Shown piece by piece: positions 20,621 through 34,755 of a stretch of DNA of 64,000 bases. Origin of the DNA: Zerene cesonia (Eukaryota; Arthropoda; Insecta; Lepidoptera; Pieridae). Each line of letters begins with the position of its first letter. Positions within the stretch are counted from its first letter, which is position 1. The stretch lies in NCBI RefSeq assembly GCF_012273895.1, contig NC_052124.1:2604001-2668000 (forward strand), read 5' to 3'. The position numbers and the translations under genes are program-made. Below the pieces are notes generated by a model, which saw nothing but the letters and a program-made list of their open reading frames with translations, did no database searches and was not told the origin of the DNA.

Positions 20621-21869
20621 GAAAGATACGCTATTTATACTGAATGGCGTTCTGATATCGTTATGTTATTATTATAAGTACTAACTAAAAGGTATACAGT
20701 AATTTCAAACTACAACAGCGATAGATAATACGAAACGTAAAATAGAAAGAGACAGCGACTACACCAAACTGCAACAATTGCCTAAGAGTCCTCAACTCCT
20801 CAACCGATATACTCTTTTTATTTATAATATCATAGCTGGATCTCGAACGCTTAGCAACACATTGGGCGATTTATTTTTATTTATATACAAGATAATCTCG
20901 TAAGTAAAAGTTCTTTGGGATTCGTGGGCGTATTCAGTAAAAGTTCTTTGGGGCGTGGGCACACCACATATTTGAGATTATTTTTCTTTTTAATCTTCGG
21001 AAGTAATGTGATCATGAAATGATTTCAAAAGCTACAAAATACAAGAGCGGCATAATAATAAGGCAATGTCGTCTCGAGTCAAGTGCCTGGTGTGAAATAT
21101 TATGAGGTTTTTAGGAAGCTTAAACGGTCATTATTAGGTTTTTAATCAAGTATGTAAGAATTATACCCAGATTACAACGAATTAAAATGTATTCAAGTAT
21201 TGTTCATAAATTCAACTCATTTTTAAAACACAATTCATCTTGCATTTTGATAAGATATAATCGCAAAACGGCGTTTTAAAAGAGTTTTTAAACAATACAA
21301 TACAAATTAATTTAATAATAAGAGGCTTAACACAACATGATTTCTAACACATACACACATTTAAACCTTCCGTCCGAGTACATAGGCGTTAGAACGTTAC
21401 ACACACACACTCAGCAAACATTGCATACTCAAATTCAACCATTTATTCCATCAACTGGGCTTTTTTAGAATCGTTGATTCGTTATAAGTCATAGATATTA
21501 TTTATCAATATAAAAAACAAAGTGTTATTAACACAACAATGGCATTTTTTATCAAATAAGCAGGCAAGCGAAGCAGCGGGATTAGATTGTACAAATTAAA
21601 TGCTACGGAACCACGGGTCCGCGGTATCCGCTTGCCCTTGGTCTTGCTATGTGATTTTCAATTTATCACAACAATAAACAACCTCGTAGGTTGTAATTTA
21701 TCGATGATTAGGTATTTTATTATTATATTAGTTTAAAATAAATACCGAAATAATTATTTTCAACAAAATCTAAGGGACCTTCAAATTATCAGAATCCTTG
21801 TATTTAAAAAAAAAACCTTTAAATAAATAGATTTAAAAAAAAAAGAACCAGTTAGAAATTGCAGCAGCT

Positions 21870-22040
21870 ATATAAGATGTTGCTGTCCATCTGTCTGTTG
21901 TCCTGTCATCAGGCAGTTAAATTTTCAGAGATAGTGTATTTTCAATATCGTTATAACAAAAAATGGTTAAGCAACGACTGGCACGGTCATAAATCGGATG
22001 GGTGAGCTAATTTTTTTCAAATTTCTTATTTGTATGGACT
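21870..22040 (+). repeat. TTCCG/CTGTCC family dispersed repeat
   Basis: Blocks TGTCCATCTGTCTGT, TCA(G)GCAG, ATAGTGTATTTTCAATATCG and AATCGGATGGGTGAG parallel the fuller copy at 37876-38105. Degenerate. Confidence 0.4.
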
Positions 22041-22761
22041 TCCTACAGTTACTTAAGTTATTGATAGATGTAAAATATTCGATTTGAGTGAGTTCTTAGA
22101 ATTGAGAGGCTTACGCTAACGGAACCAAACATATCTATGAAATTATTCATAAGAAATATAAATTAATTTATTCTTAACGTAGTCGAAATATTAAAAGATT
22201 GGGGAATTTTTCCTATCGATTTTCGATATGTTCTTTTATTATAAAATTTAGCCTATAATAAAAAATAATCACAGTATGTGTGTTCATAGATAACTCTACT
22301 TATAATTTTCATGTCTCTAATTTTAATCAAAGAAAACAATACTTTATTTGACCTTAAATAGAAACTTAATAAGGTCTAGATAGACCTTACAGCTGTACAA
22401 AATACATGGACAACAAACGCATGCTAATTTCCATCCTAGGCCAGTTCAATTAACTAAAACAAACAGAAATATCAAATTTGTATAGCTCATGGAATTTGAA
22501 TAAAAATGTGGGATTAATCCAAGGTTAAACCTCTTACGTGACAAAATTATACGGAAACTAATTGATACAAACATATGCGTATGCTACCTTGCTTTTTATT
22601 ATCTCTGACATAATACTGGTTCCGTTCAAATTCAAGGTTTTTACGTTATTTGACATTTAAAACCTTACAAAATATACAATTTTTTAAGGGCCTATTTGAC
22701 CTGTCGGATCTATTTCATACTTTTGTGACATCTACAAATATACATATGATATTATATAATA

Positions 22762-22946
22762 CTAGCTGCGCCCCGCGGTTTCACTCGCGTAAGTCCGTAT
22801 CCCGTAGGAATATCGGGATAAAAAATAGATGTTGGCCGATTCTCAGACCTACCCAATATGCTTACCAAATTTCAGAGGAATCGGTCAAGCCGTTTCGGAG
22901 GAGTATGGCAACGAAAACTGTGACACGAGAATTTTATATATATAGA
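22762..22946 (-). mobile_element. Helitron, TCTATATATATAAAATTC subfamily
   Basis: 185 bp. The 3' half (CGCGAGTGAAACCGCGGGGC, then GCAGCTAG-T) matches the 10400 type, while the 5' half (AAATTCTCGTGTCACAG, CCGAAACGGCTTGACC) matches 38352. It is therefore a composite of two subfamilies. Confidence 0.7.
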
Positions 22947-25900
22947 TATGAATGGGTTGGATTAATTATATGAATATTAATTAAAATGTGTAGTATAATC
23001 TTCACAACGATAAATTCTCATGACCTTATTTACAATGACAGTTTTGACTGTTTTATGTTTTTTTTTATTAAACGTGTTTTGGCCAGCAAGTAACTATTAG
23101 ACGCTAAAGGCCTAAAGGCACAGATAACATAATACTATCTAAAGATATCATTGTCAAATCTTTCTTGAGTTATTTTTTTAATAATGCATATGAAGACATG
23201 CGCCAAATTGCGATTATATTTTTTAAATTATACGTCAGTATATTTTAGGATTGTTTAACATTGTAACACGTAAAGTTCTTTGACCTTAAGAATTCATTTT
23301 CTTTATATGTACCTTGCAATACCTACATTATTATTTTTTCTTTGTTCTTGCTTTGTACACTAATGTGTTCAAAGCGAACTAAAACATAACCTCGTTTTAT
23401 GCCGTTATCACGAAGTCGCAATGGATATCAGTTTAATATGCTAATTAATATTATTTTAGTGATAAAATAATTGATAGACTGTAGATAATGTCCTTACAAT
23501 ATTTATAAAGTGTGTAAGTATTATATTTTATCTTAACCCTTGATTTTGCAAGATATTCTATCAACAGACAAAAAGTTGTTTAAGTAACTTTTAAAAATTT
23601 TAATACAATGTACATGATTTTGTTTAGGAATAGGCATGAATTGTAGTCTTTGTTCGTGAAATTATTCACCCAAAATCCATATGATCTATCCCAATTACTC
23701 GATTGAATAAAGGAACTTTCCTATTCACAAACACATCTTTATAATTGTTCAGTTATTTCCTTTATTTTGCTATGATTTTTTTTTTATTAAATTTATTTAT
23801 TAAACCATCTTAAGCAAGCATTTTATTTAACCTTCGTATCAGTGGACGGCGTCTCCATCGCTGAAATTAATCTGTCACGATATGTCAACTGTCACGACCT
23901 GTCAACTGTCACGAAATGTTGCTTTTTTTCAATGCCGATATAAAATTGGAATCCAGAATTCAAATTCTCTCTTTTTGGCGCCACGTTCTCAGCAATGATA
24001 GAGTTGAATTGTTATTTTTTTAAGATTAATGTACATAGTAACTAATTGGTTGTCGTTGTAAGATTTTGAAAGAAGCAAGACTGGTGGCTCGTCGTCAATC
24101 TTGTGTATATAATATGTTTACGATCTCATAAAAGATAATATTAATTGATATTGACGCAGCGCCATACTTTTACTTCTCATTCCCATTGCGCATCAGAATA
24201 TTCAAATATTATCTATCATTAATTAATGATTTGCATCATAACGCGTTTTAAAACACGCAATATAGAGTACATACCTTTGTTAAGTTGTGACGTAGTAGTT
24301 TTGTTAAATATGTATAATGCAAGTAGCGTTTTATCAAAAACGCTACCGAAAGAACTTTATTTTGTCGAATTTGGGAACGCGTATACGAACAAAATACGAT
24401 TATTGCAAGACGCTGTTCAGTTTATATTTTGACTTTCGTTCATACATTCGCGCCTGTATCGCGGAAAAGTATTTACAAATGTCTTCCTACACTTGTAGGT
24501 ATCCAAGAAAAGCCAGAGCGGACAACTAGTATTTTATATCCAGAATAAATCAAGGTTTGTATCACATAGCCTTGTTGTGTATGAATGAACTAATGTGAGA
24601 TTTGTTAATTAGCTACTGCTTAATAGATTCAAGGATATCATTGTATTTAAATATACATAGAAATAAGAAACTAGGAGTCCACGTTATTTGCTTTTCTAAA
24701 TTGATTTCCAAAAAATGAGCGTTTATCTATTACGAGACATGTTAACAGACAACATATAAAAGTTGTGGTGTTTAATGTTTTTCGTGAAAAAATTGCATTG
24801 TTTTAAATTGTGCTTTCTCTAATACCTTATTAATCTAGTTTATGATTACTGTCAGAATAATAATATGTAGCTATAGTCTATGGTCTATTCAGAAGGAGGT
24901 CTCGTTTATAATAAACCTTCAAAAATAATACGATAAAATTTCAATTATTTTTTAATTGCATAATTTTATGTGTTAATTTAATTTAATGTTCATAATTACT
25001 TAGATTTAAGGAATTTCTGGTTGTTTAAATAAATATTATTAATTAAAATAAAACCTCGGTGATTCCATAGAGTCTAGATTGTTATTTAACAATAGCATCT
25101 CTCAATGATTTATTTTATAAACATTGTCATGAGAGAATTCGCGTTGTTAAATTGGTTTCTATGAAATATAATAATTATTTGCCTTGAAGATGTACACTCA
25201 CAGTTGTGATGAGTAATTATTGTTTTCAATTTTAATTAACAAGCACAAATAACATTAAGGGCGTAATAAAACTTTTTATTATATTTTTTGGTTTATAATT
25301 GACAAGTTATGTACATACGCTTAGTACATTAAGAATCGAGATTCTTAATTCTTTTAAATTGCCGAGGCAAAGCAACGATATTTTATCGAGATTTTAAATC
25401 GAGGCTCCTAAAAACAACAGAGGTGCAACAACATGATAGAGATATTGTTTTGTATAATAAATACAACCTAATTATTAACTATATTCATAGTAATTTACGT
25501 GCTAAGGCATTATTTATATAGTTTGGGACCTCATTCTTAATGTATATAATATAGTCTAGATAAATCTGTTTACGTATTTCCAAGTAACAGTGTAACTGTT
25601 TTAACTGATAGTAAATATTAAATTATGTATTTTGACGATTCAATAACGCTAACGAAGTTTAATTGAATTCTAAATAAATATTTAAGTATGACTGTGCTTA
25701 TATATTACTACATATTTAGTGCTTGAATAATACAATTTCATAAGATTTTATGATCAATTAAATAATTAACGTAACAAGGACAATACAGGTTATATTGCTT
25801 TGTCTGCTACTAGTAGATGTATAGGAAAACTGCAAGGAAAACTATTTAAGTGTGTCATAACAATAGAAGAATGAGATGTGCCAATTTAAAGAGGAAGTGT

Positions 25901-27114
25901 TATGTGCATTACGTACTTTATATCAAAATGTATAAATAACAACAGAAAATATAAAAAAGATATATATTATTATTATTATATTATAGCAGGAACGCTAGTC
26001 TACATGAGCTTTTATGTTATGTTATCTGTAATGAAGGTAATTTTCGATTGAAGCTTGCAAATACTTAGAGCTTGTTGGTACGTGATTGCAATGGGCGCGA
26101 AAATCGTTTTTTTTTAATAATACAGTTCTGATTATAACTATTATAGTAAACATAATATAGATATATAAAGTTTTCATCTCATCTTTTATTAGTGAACAAA
26201 ATCACTTCCTGCAATTGAACATATTATAGACATAATGCAGCTGTATGTTATTATTATGTCAACTGTCAAATTTCATAACATACCTTCCTACATTTTGTGT
26301 TTGCGCCATTTTGCTTTCACGTGAGTTTTTACTTTTTATTTCCTGTCTAACTCCAATGAGCGAGGTCATGGTTCGTTCTTGACCGTTTTGATAAACTTCG
26401 TATGTTTGACCACGTGTGAAGGCTGTGCATGTTACAGTCTTTGTGTATAATCAGACTTCGCTAACTTCTTACGGTAAACAATTGAGTATTTAGCATGCGG
26501 ATATGAAAAGTAATTGACGTTATATTATTTTCGCATGTAGGCAATTAGACAGAAGTGGCCATAACAAATTTGAGTCAATTGCAATAAACAATTGACTTGA
26601 AAACTGGTAATAATTATGTTTACTATTAAATAATTTTTGTCTTGTTTTAAATGAATTATCTAGTGTAACATACCGTTGGAATATTAATTCAGTGAGGATG
26701 GAGCGGCACAAGATAAAAAGACTAGAATTGGAGACGATTGTAGACAAAATATTCTGCTTGCTTCATCTCCACCCAGCTATATGTGTATTTTAGAATAATT
26801 TTTTAATCGTTTAACATTTATTAATTTAATGCTAGTGTGGACAAATCTAACAGACTAAAAATCATTCGATTGGGCTATATATTTTTATTGATATAGAATA
26901 TTTTCAACTATAGAATATATTACAATTTATATATAGGTATATTTATATTGAACAATAGGTTGCAAACACCTTGCTGTAGACAATAAAATTATTTATACAT
27001 TATGTTTTTCTAGATCTAGCCTAGATTTATATAATTGTGTGTCTGCAGTTTGTAGTCTATTATCTCGGAATATTAATAACTAATTTATGCCTTGTTCAAG
27101 ATGGTTTTTTTTTG
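22947..27114. other. AT-rich intronic stretch, no gene seen
   Basis: Apart from the 17-bp tandem repeat and a degenerate Helitron-like 3' end near 24520 (GAGCGGACAACTAG-T), I see no coding potential, RNA gene or bounded repeat. Confidence 0.5.
23873..23921. repeat. 17-bp tandem repeat, three copies
   Basis: TGTCACGATATGTCAAC, TGTCACGACCTGTCAAC and a third partial TGTCACGAAATGTTG follow each other without spacers. Confidence 0.9.
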
Positions 27115-27238
27115 TAATAATTCTTTTTTTATATTCGAGCTGGCAACAGAGCTGGAGGTTCGCCTGGTAAGCGATTACCATGAACAGGGAACAACCCGCT
27201 TTAAAGGGAATTATAAGGAAAAGAAAGTTGGAAGAGAA
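27115..27238 (-). mobile_element. Family P fragment
   Basis: Reverse complement of the 3' block (CTTACCAGGCGAACCTCCAGC) with a T-rich start that may be the remnant of its A-tail. It lies 18 bp from the next Helitron. Confidence 0.5.
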
Positions 27239-27255
27239 GTGTGATCTATAACAGA

Positions 27256-27460
27256 CTGGCTGCGCCTCGCGTTTCCACTCGTAAGTCCATATCCCGTCGG
27301 AATATCGGGATAAAAAGCCAATTGCCCATATGTTATTCCAGTTGTCCAGCTGTCTACGTACCAAATTTCATTGCTATCGGTTCAGTAGTTTTTGCGTGAA
27401 AGAGCAACAAACACACACACATCCTTACAAACTTTCGCATTTATAATATTAAAAGTAGGA
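27256..27460 (-). mobile_element. Helitron, TCCTACTAATA subfamily, decayed 3' stem
   Basis: Terminal CTAG is changed to CCAG and the stem has lost bases. The 5' side has a small AAAA insertion in TACTTTTAATATTATAAATG. Inserted just outside a family P fragment. Confidence 0.65.
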
Positions 27461-27650
27461 TGTAGGTATGTTATCCTGATTAAATACGTTTTCTCTATTT
27501 TTAGTTATGTTTTCAGCTTTAAATTTCATCTAAATCGATATACTGTCCGTTTTTGAATAAAAATAAATAAACAGAGGAAATTTTTAAATATCTTCTGATG
27601 AATTTTTCAACAGAATTTTTCAACTGTCTAAAGAAGAGTGAGTAAAATTA

Positions 27651-27825
27651 TCTATACTAATTTTGTAAGATGAAGAAGTTGTTTGTTTTTTTGTTTGTTT
27701 GAGCGCACGAATCTCAGGCACTACTAGTCCGATTTGAAAAATTCTCTCAGTATTAAATATCACATTTATTGAGGAAAGCTTTAGGCTATAATTGTACCAC
27801 CGGCGAAGCCGGGGCGGACCGCTAG
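27651..27825 (+). mobile_element. Helitron, TCTATACTAAT subfamily
   Basis: 5' TCTATACTAATTTTGTAAG after an A; 3' stem CCGGCGAAGCCGG, then GGCGGACCGCTAG and T. 175 bp. Same family as the element at 6208, with a better preserved 3' end. Confidence 0.75.
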
Positions 27826-28102
27826 TTCGTACTATATAAGATAAGAAGTAGCGAAAAATAATTAATGGGATTAAAAATATTCGAATGTGAAACTGGTAAA
27901 TGTGACGTTAATCATAATTGCGTTTGACCCTTACATATTTGGGACTCGGGTTGTTTATAAAAAACACGTTCGTCAAAACTTCATTTCAATATTGTGACTG
28001 GATTTTTGTCAAGGCGAAAAATGTTTTTGTGAAATTATGAGAATTCACGTATAATACGCATTATTTTGATGTCTACATATATATCAGTGTAGGAACAACA
28101 AA

Positions 28103-28275
28103 TCACTACATAGTATAAAGCGAAAACGCTTTCCGCGTCTATTCTAAAGCATGTACGTATGTTTATGTCTTTAAAACTACACAGCGGATTTTGATGGGGG
28201 ATTCAAGAGGAAGGTTTAAATGTATAATAACATCTATTAAACTACTTTGAATTTAACGCGAATGAAGCCTGCTTT
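28103..28275 (+). mobile_element. CATAGTATAAA-family element, 3'-truncated
   Basis: TCACTACATAGTATAAAGCG..., ...AAACTACACAGCGGATTTTG and TCAAGAGGAAGGTT are shared with 62834-63029 and 60236-60581 (both minus). The GCGAAGCC stem end is missing. Confidence 0.55.
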
Positions 28276-28995
28276 TTATATAAAAATATCTCAAAGACTT
28301 TTGATTTCAGCAATGGGAATCGCTTTTTTTACCGACGTCTGCAACGTTCTTAATTCGGTGGTATTTTTTTGTCTTGTTACTCAATAACACTTTGGCCACT
28401 TTTAGTCTATCTGGAGTGCTATCTCCCTTCCCAGAACGTCGGTTACCTTTTTTCTAGACAAGAATTATTCACATGAAATAATTTAGTGTAGTAGCGAAGA
28501 CCAATTGATGAAAACTACTGAATACCACCTTGCATGGAACTATGAAGTAACATTCATGGTCAAAGACAATTTTAAGCTCTTCCTCCTCCGTCGTGCCTTA
28601 TAAGCTGTTATAAAAAAAAACAGTAGTCTAACGTATATTTTGAATATAAATATCCTAAAGATTATAAAATCATTATGAAGTCCTTAATTTCCAACGTAGA
28701 TAATAAAACTTTAATAGAATTGAATTGGTACATTCTATTACATTTCCCAGCTTATATGGCAACAATTAAAATTCAATCACTATGTCACACACACGTAGTT
28801 ATACCCGTGTAGGAATGCAATACCACAGTAATACCAAGTAATAGGTATGATTCAGCAATGACAAGATACTGAGACATGTTTTTGTCATTCCCGGATATTA
28901 AATACATAGTTTTTGTCATTAATCTATCTTGTATACAATGACAGCTAAAAGTTATGAGCCTTTGTCATCTAGCTGTCAGATTTTTAGGTCTACAG

Positions 28996-29195
28996 CTAGC
29001 TGCGCCCCGCGGTTTCACCCGCGTAAGTCCGTATCCAGTAGGAATATCGGGATAAAAAGTTGCCTATATGTAATTTCAGTTATCCAGTTGCCTATGTACC
29101 AAATTTTATTGCAATCGGTTTAGTAGTTTTTGCGTGAAAGATTAACAAACATACGCACATCCTTACAAACTTTCGCATTTATAATATTAGTAGGA
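28996..29195 (-). mobile_element. Helitron, TCCTACTAATA subfamily, complete
   Basis: 200 bp with intact 3' stem CGCGGGTGAAACCGCG and GGGGCGCAGCTAG. The 5' end is TTCCTACTAATATTATAAAT; the terminal base is altered. Confidence 0.75.
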
Positions 29196-32100
29196 AGAGG
29201 ACTAGTAGGAAGGATATAAATTAAATCGATATCGCCGTGTTTTCAATTTTTCTCTTCAAATAAATGTTGACAATAAATGTATGTCAGGACTATTTCAAAA
29301 TTCATTGTTTTGGTCTATCTTTTTAACCCGGCTCACTTATTTGAGTTCAAATATTCGTACAATATGCGAATAGTTGCATCTATACAAATTACATTTGCAA
29401 ATGTCTTCCTAAACTGTGGGTTTACGTATTCGTCCGGACTTTAAAAGTGACTTTGTATATATCTATAAACTAGGTATTAAAAAATAACATTGTGAGATAA
29501 AGTAATAATTTAAAATAGCGTTTAATATAAAGGAATGAATATAAATGAGGCTTACTCAGCAAATAAACCGGACTTGCCCCAGTTTGAGCTCCCGTTTCCG
29601 CATGATTTTGTTCCAACTTGTCTATTGTTTCGTCACTTGGATAAAAGAGAATAAAAGCTTTAATATTTTTCATTAAAATTTAATTAAAAATTTGTTTGGT
29701 CTAAAAATATGAATTAAAAATGGATTTACATAATTGCATAATAGACAACGCCACATTAAATGCTATTGCAGGTTTTTTCAGCAAACAACCGAGTCCGACT
29801 AAGAACCGGTAAAGAACAAAGAAAAAATGTTAAATTGTTACATAAATAAAAGTTGCAAGTGCGTCACAAATCTAAAATAAAATAAAATTGAAATTAATTG
29901 TATCCATTTATTCACACGGCAAAAGATTTAGCATCGAAAATGTATTCATTCTAATAATACATGCAAAATCCTTGCCAGACAATAAACATGCAATATCTCA
30001 AAAGTCATAGACAGTTTGCAAAAAAAAAAAATGTTTGACAATCATTTGACAATTTAAGCTATGAAAGGATATCTTTTGAAAGTGTGTACATTCAGTGTTC
30101 GTGATACGAAGGCAGCGTCCAGTAGGAAGGATGACCATGAACTTCAGACAAAAGTGAAAGGTGGGATGTGAGTATGCAATAGGTAACATTGAACTTGTCA
30201 ATGTAGATTTTAGATATAACTATTATTTGCTAGAGCTGGTATATAAACTGGCAATTAATTGAGGAATAAACAACATTTTGAGCGGATTTATAAATTGTGT
30301 TATTAACAAGCAAGAAAATGTTTTTGTACCGCTAGGTTAATGTTATCCAATTAATTATTCTACTTGCTACTATGACTATTAAGAAATATATATAAAACAG
30401 CATTTATCTTAAATAGGCATCTATTTAAGATAAAAGTTGATTATCAGGATAATATCTAATCTTGTTTCTCATAATTTATTTTTAAAATTAACAGTAACTC
30501 GTTTAGGATTATAAATCGAAACACTTCTACCAGTTATTGGGTGAAGGATTATTGGTTTGTGGCAGCCATTACACGCGATGGAATTATGAATCATGACATC
30601 TTAAGTGTATAACTGACCTGCAGACAGATTGTGGATAAAGTATACGTAATGTTTCATACAACGACAACATTATTCATTGTTATTGAGTGAAATTACAAAT
30701 GTTACATGACGGCAATTATCTGCATGTTATGGGGGTATTTTGTAATGTAGTGTATTATGTTTAAACTTCGAAGTATATGATGATTATATCTATTTTAACT
30801 TTTAACTAGTACGTAAGTAAAAATAACATAGTTTTCGATTAGAGACAAAATATTACGTGTGTTGTGAAAATCATCCTGATGGGTTATTTATAAATCATAT
30901 CTTAAAACAATTTGAAGACGAAGACATGAACGAAAAGTACGTATCCTTAATAAATAAGCTATTAAACTTCGTAAAACGGAAGCTGAAGAATCAGTGCATT
31001 CTACGCATATTCACATTTCCATCTCCACCACAGATTTGTAAACAGGCATTACTCAACTAGTGTTCATTTTGCAACTCAAATACTGTATAAACATTAAGAC
31101 TTACGGATGCTTCCATTGCGTCATCGGTCTTATGGTTACAGATCAATGTATTCACGGTCAGCTTGCACAACCGCGTCGTTGCTGACGGATTACGAATAAC
31201 GATGAAGTGGAATTTTATCACGTACCCCTGGCGGATCTTAGAGGCAAGGTTTTATGCTTATTAATGCTATTTTATGCTATAATGCGTTAAATGCTTATTT
31301 AGGTGTTAAAGAAAATTTTAAACAACATTTTGTATTTAAATAGACCATTTGAATTAGGTAGACATTCTTTAAAATTTAGATCGATAAATGTACAATTTTT
31401 TTTAGGCCATTCTTTTTAATGCTGTAAGAAACGAAATTATGCAAATATCCAGTGATCAGTGTACTTTAAAGTGAAAATTAGTCTTATTTCCATTTATCAG
31501 TGTTTGTTTTTTATTTTTTAGAAAAGATTTCTTAACTCATTTCCCTATAGAAGGAAAAATTTGGTTAACGATAGTAATATGTACCAAAAAATTGGACGAT
31601 CTTATCACAATGCATTTGCTACAATACACCGATCTTGTCGCATTATTGCGTAAAGCCGATCATATCGTTACGGATATTGACCCGGCACAGCTGCGGCCGC
31701 TCACAGCTCAATGCCACTACATATTATTTTATTAACAATTTATTATCTGCATTCGCAGGCTCAGATTCAAATTAACGTTCTTAATTTAAATAAAAACAGT
31801 TGCATAATATTTTTGCAGTGCGATTATTACAATAATATTCTCTCATTATTTTGAGTTGTTGTTAATTTTTTGCCGTCGAAATAAATGCACGAAATTCAAA
31901 ATGATTGCTATCTTTTGAATGTGATAATTCATCTGAAGAGCCCAGCGCGATGTCTTGCCAAAAACGGTTTTATCAATCTCACTTAAAAATCAAAATAGCT
32001 TTAAAGTTTTTACAATTTAACCATGAACCTCTCATTTGTTATTTTTATTACTTGTTTTGCATTAGTAAAAGAAAAATCAAGACCATTTTATGACCAAGGC

Positions 32101-32654
32101 CGGCTCACATGACTAGACCATAGACATTGTGCCTTTTTTTTGTCAAAGAGTTCAATTTACTCAGCCAGCAGTTTTTTAGTCTGGCAACCGCATTCTCTAT
32201 GGCTTTAAATAGAAAATTTATTTCTTTCCTTAGAAGGAATATAACGAAACCTTTTGTCTTTGTGCAAGCATAGCTTAGATTATTGTAATTCATGAATCGG
32301 TTGATTCATTTAAATATATTCTATATTCAACAACTTAATCCTTCGGCTTCAGACATTATAATAAGTTCAAGGTGTTATAATGTAAACTAAAAATGTGTTT
32401 AACTTTAATTTGAACTGTGAATATAAAAGTTATGTATTATTTTTATAATGCATGTGAATAAATTATGGTATGAATTTTATTCATATATTTGTTTTATGCT
32501 AGACAAGCATACTGGTATGTACGATCTCTATAATATTTTTTGCTTTTTTTAACAAATTATGTTTTTCTCTTTCAAATCTTGTACAAGAGGTGATCTGAAA
32601 GTAATGAAAATTATTATAAAAGAAAATGATTAACGTTCAGAAAAGTTCATACAT
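29196..32654. other. AT-rich intronic stretch, nothing supported
   Basis: No reading frame with coding character, RNA gene or bounded repeat was found. Short open frames here have AT-driven codons and no family resemblance. Confidence 0.5.
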
Positions 32655-32825
32655 TTTTTTTATGCCATATGCGGGCAACTGAGCTGGTGGTTCGCCTGAT
32701 GGTAAGCTGTTGCCACCGACTATGAACTGACCGCTTTTAAGAGGAAAATGGTAAGGAAAGGATTGTCGATTAGGAAGACAGATTGGACGGAACGGGAACG
32801 GGTGAGGAATAGGAAACAGGCCTCA
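32655..32825 (-). mobile_element. Family P retroposon, 5'-truncated
   Basis: The T-run at 32655 is the A-tail of a minus-strand copy. Then CTGAGCTGGTGGTTCGCCTG...GGTAAGGAAAGGATTGTCG and GGAACGGGTGAGGAATAGG follow the family in reverse. Confidence 0.6.
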
Positions 32826-33132
32826 CAATATATCAGACTTTCTCAAACGCTCAATTTCATTACAAAAGCTTTGATTTGACCCTTCAAGGAACTCTACAAG
32901 GCCGCTATCTTTTCAAAATTGGTCACAAATTATTCGCATCAATGATCCAGGAGAGGCATAGAACTGAAGGCTAGAGCAGGCGAATATTTTATAAGCACTG
33001 AAAAACCATCATAAATAAGTTATCTAATCCAAAATATATTGCACACGTTTTCCCGATACTAAACTGGAGGGCACTTTTGTAGATTATATAGTTTTTAATA
33101 AAATCGCTGAAAACTATGTCATCCTGAAGTAG

Positions 33133-33352
33133 TCTATATATATAAAAGAAAGTCGTGTTAGTTACACTATTTATAACTCAATAACGGCTAAACCGATCAT
33201 GTTGAAATTTGCTACAGTGATAGTTTGAGATACGAGAAAGGACATGGGATAGTTTTTATCCCGGAAATCTAACGGGAACTGGAACTATGCCGGTACACAC
33301 CAGGTCTATCTTTCCTGCAACTACGCGGGCAAAGCCGCCGGCGAAATGCTAG
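33133..33352 (+). mobile_element. Helitron, TCTATATATATAAAAG subfamily
   Basis: 5' TCTATATATATAAAAGAAAG; 3' stem GCGGGCAAAGCCGC, then CGGCGAAATGCTAG before T. 220 bp, internal ATCCCGGAAATCTAACGGGA, no coding capacity. Confidence 0.75.
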
Positions 33353-34589
33353 TTAAGAATAAATCAAATAGTTACTGCGTAATAATATTATATTCCTACA
33401 ATTAGCTTTTGAACATTAATAAATTGTTCAACGTCGTGACATCATCTGCTGTATACTACGGTAATATTTTATTATGTTTTAATTAAATGTGGAAATAATG
33501 TTCATACGCTAGCATTACATAGCATATGTAATTTGAATTTTATATGAAATTTATTCAACAGCATAAATATTGCGTAAGATATTTTTGTGGAATTATTTAA
33601 CAGTTCTTCAAGAACAAAGATACTGTTTAAACACAAAAAATTAATGATTTGTTTTATCTCGAATAACTTATTAATGTTTGATATAAAAAAGTGTTTCGTA
33701 ATCTAGCCGAGCGTGGTTTTCCCGTGACGGGAAAAAGTAAAAGAAATGTCTACTAGTTATTCTTAGCCATCTTCCCCACACAGAGTTGGATACCTACTTA
33801 TAAGCACACACTACTCCACACGCCTCTATCAAACGGGTTTCGCATCCATCCACCAACAGCGGACAATAAATTTCTCAGAAACTCGGTTATCCTGTTGACC
33901 TATTTTTTATCAAAACCAAAATGTACCAGGTAATTGCTGTTGTATTAAATCAACAAAACGTACAGTTTTATGTATATTTATTTATTGTCTAAAATGCGAT
34001 GTGTAAAACAAAAGGCGATGAAAGCTTGTCAGGTGATAACAAAGAATATGTATATTCATTTTCGTAATATTCCGCCACAAAAATATTCACCAAATGCTAG
34101 GGTTGAAGGTTTAAAGTTAAAATGTTTAAGAGAACATATTATCTAACCTAGAAGGAAATCTCGATTATAATAAATACCCAATTAAAATAGTCCTCAGCAT
34201 AAAATTCAAAGCGTATCAAAAAAATTGAGAACTAGGAAAATAAATAATTAAGTCTTATTATAAACTTCAATAATATTAAAAGGTTATAAAAACTGTGTTA
34301 ATATGTGTTAACAAGCTAAAATTTCGAAATGTTTCGGAAGCGGAATATAAAAAAATAAATAGGTAAATAGAATCGATGTCATTATAATAAATTTTAGTGC
34401 AGATGACATAAAATCTAAGGTCGAATCAGTAGAATGCGACCTTGCGAGGGAAATATTTTGACATAATGTTGCAGCTGACCGTGATCTTGGTGAGGTTATG
34501 TCTCCAATGACAGGTCATTAACTAATCCATCACTTATTTTTTTCATATGTTGTTAAAGTTTTTTTCAAATTATAAAGCTGCACCATCTT

Positions 34590-34755
34590 CAAATCAGTAC
34601 TAGACCAATTTCCATTGGCACCATACGGGAGAAACTAGCTTAAAAAAATCATCATAGTCGATTTACCCAGTCAAAAGTTCTCAGGTAACAACACCAAAAA
34701 TAAAAAATTGCTTTCGAGTTGATAACTTCCTTCTTTTTTGAAGTCAGTTGAAAAT
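34590..34755 (-). repeat. AACCGACTTC-family repeat
   Basis: Reverse complement of CAACTGACTTCAAAAAAGAAGG, AGTTATCAACTCGAAAGC and GAACTTTTGACTGGGTAAAT, with a 3' CCGTATGGTGCC block. Confidence 0.5.

Noticed and set aside
26330..26345. Plus-strand donor GTGAGT after CCATTTTGCTTTCAC as a leader exon
   Set aside because: It is on the opposite strand to the transporter and no downstream plus-strand exon was found.
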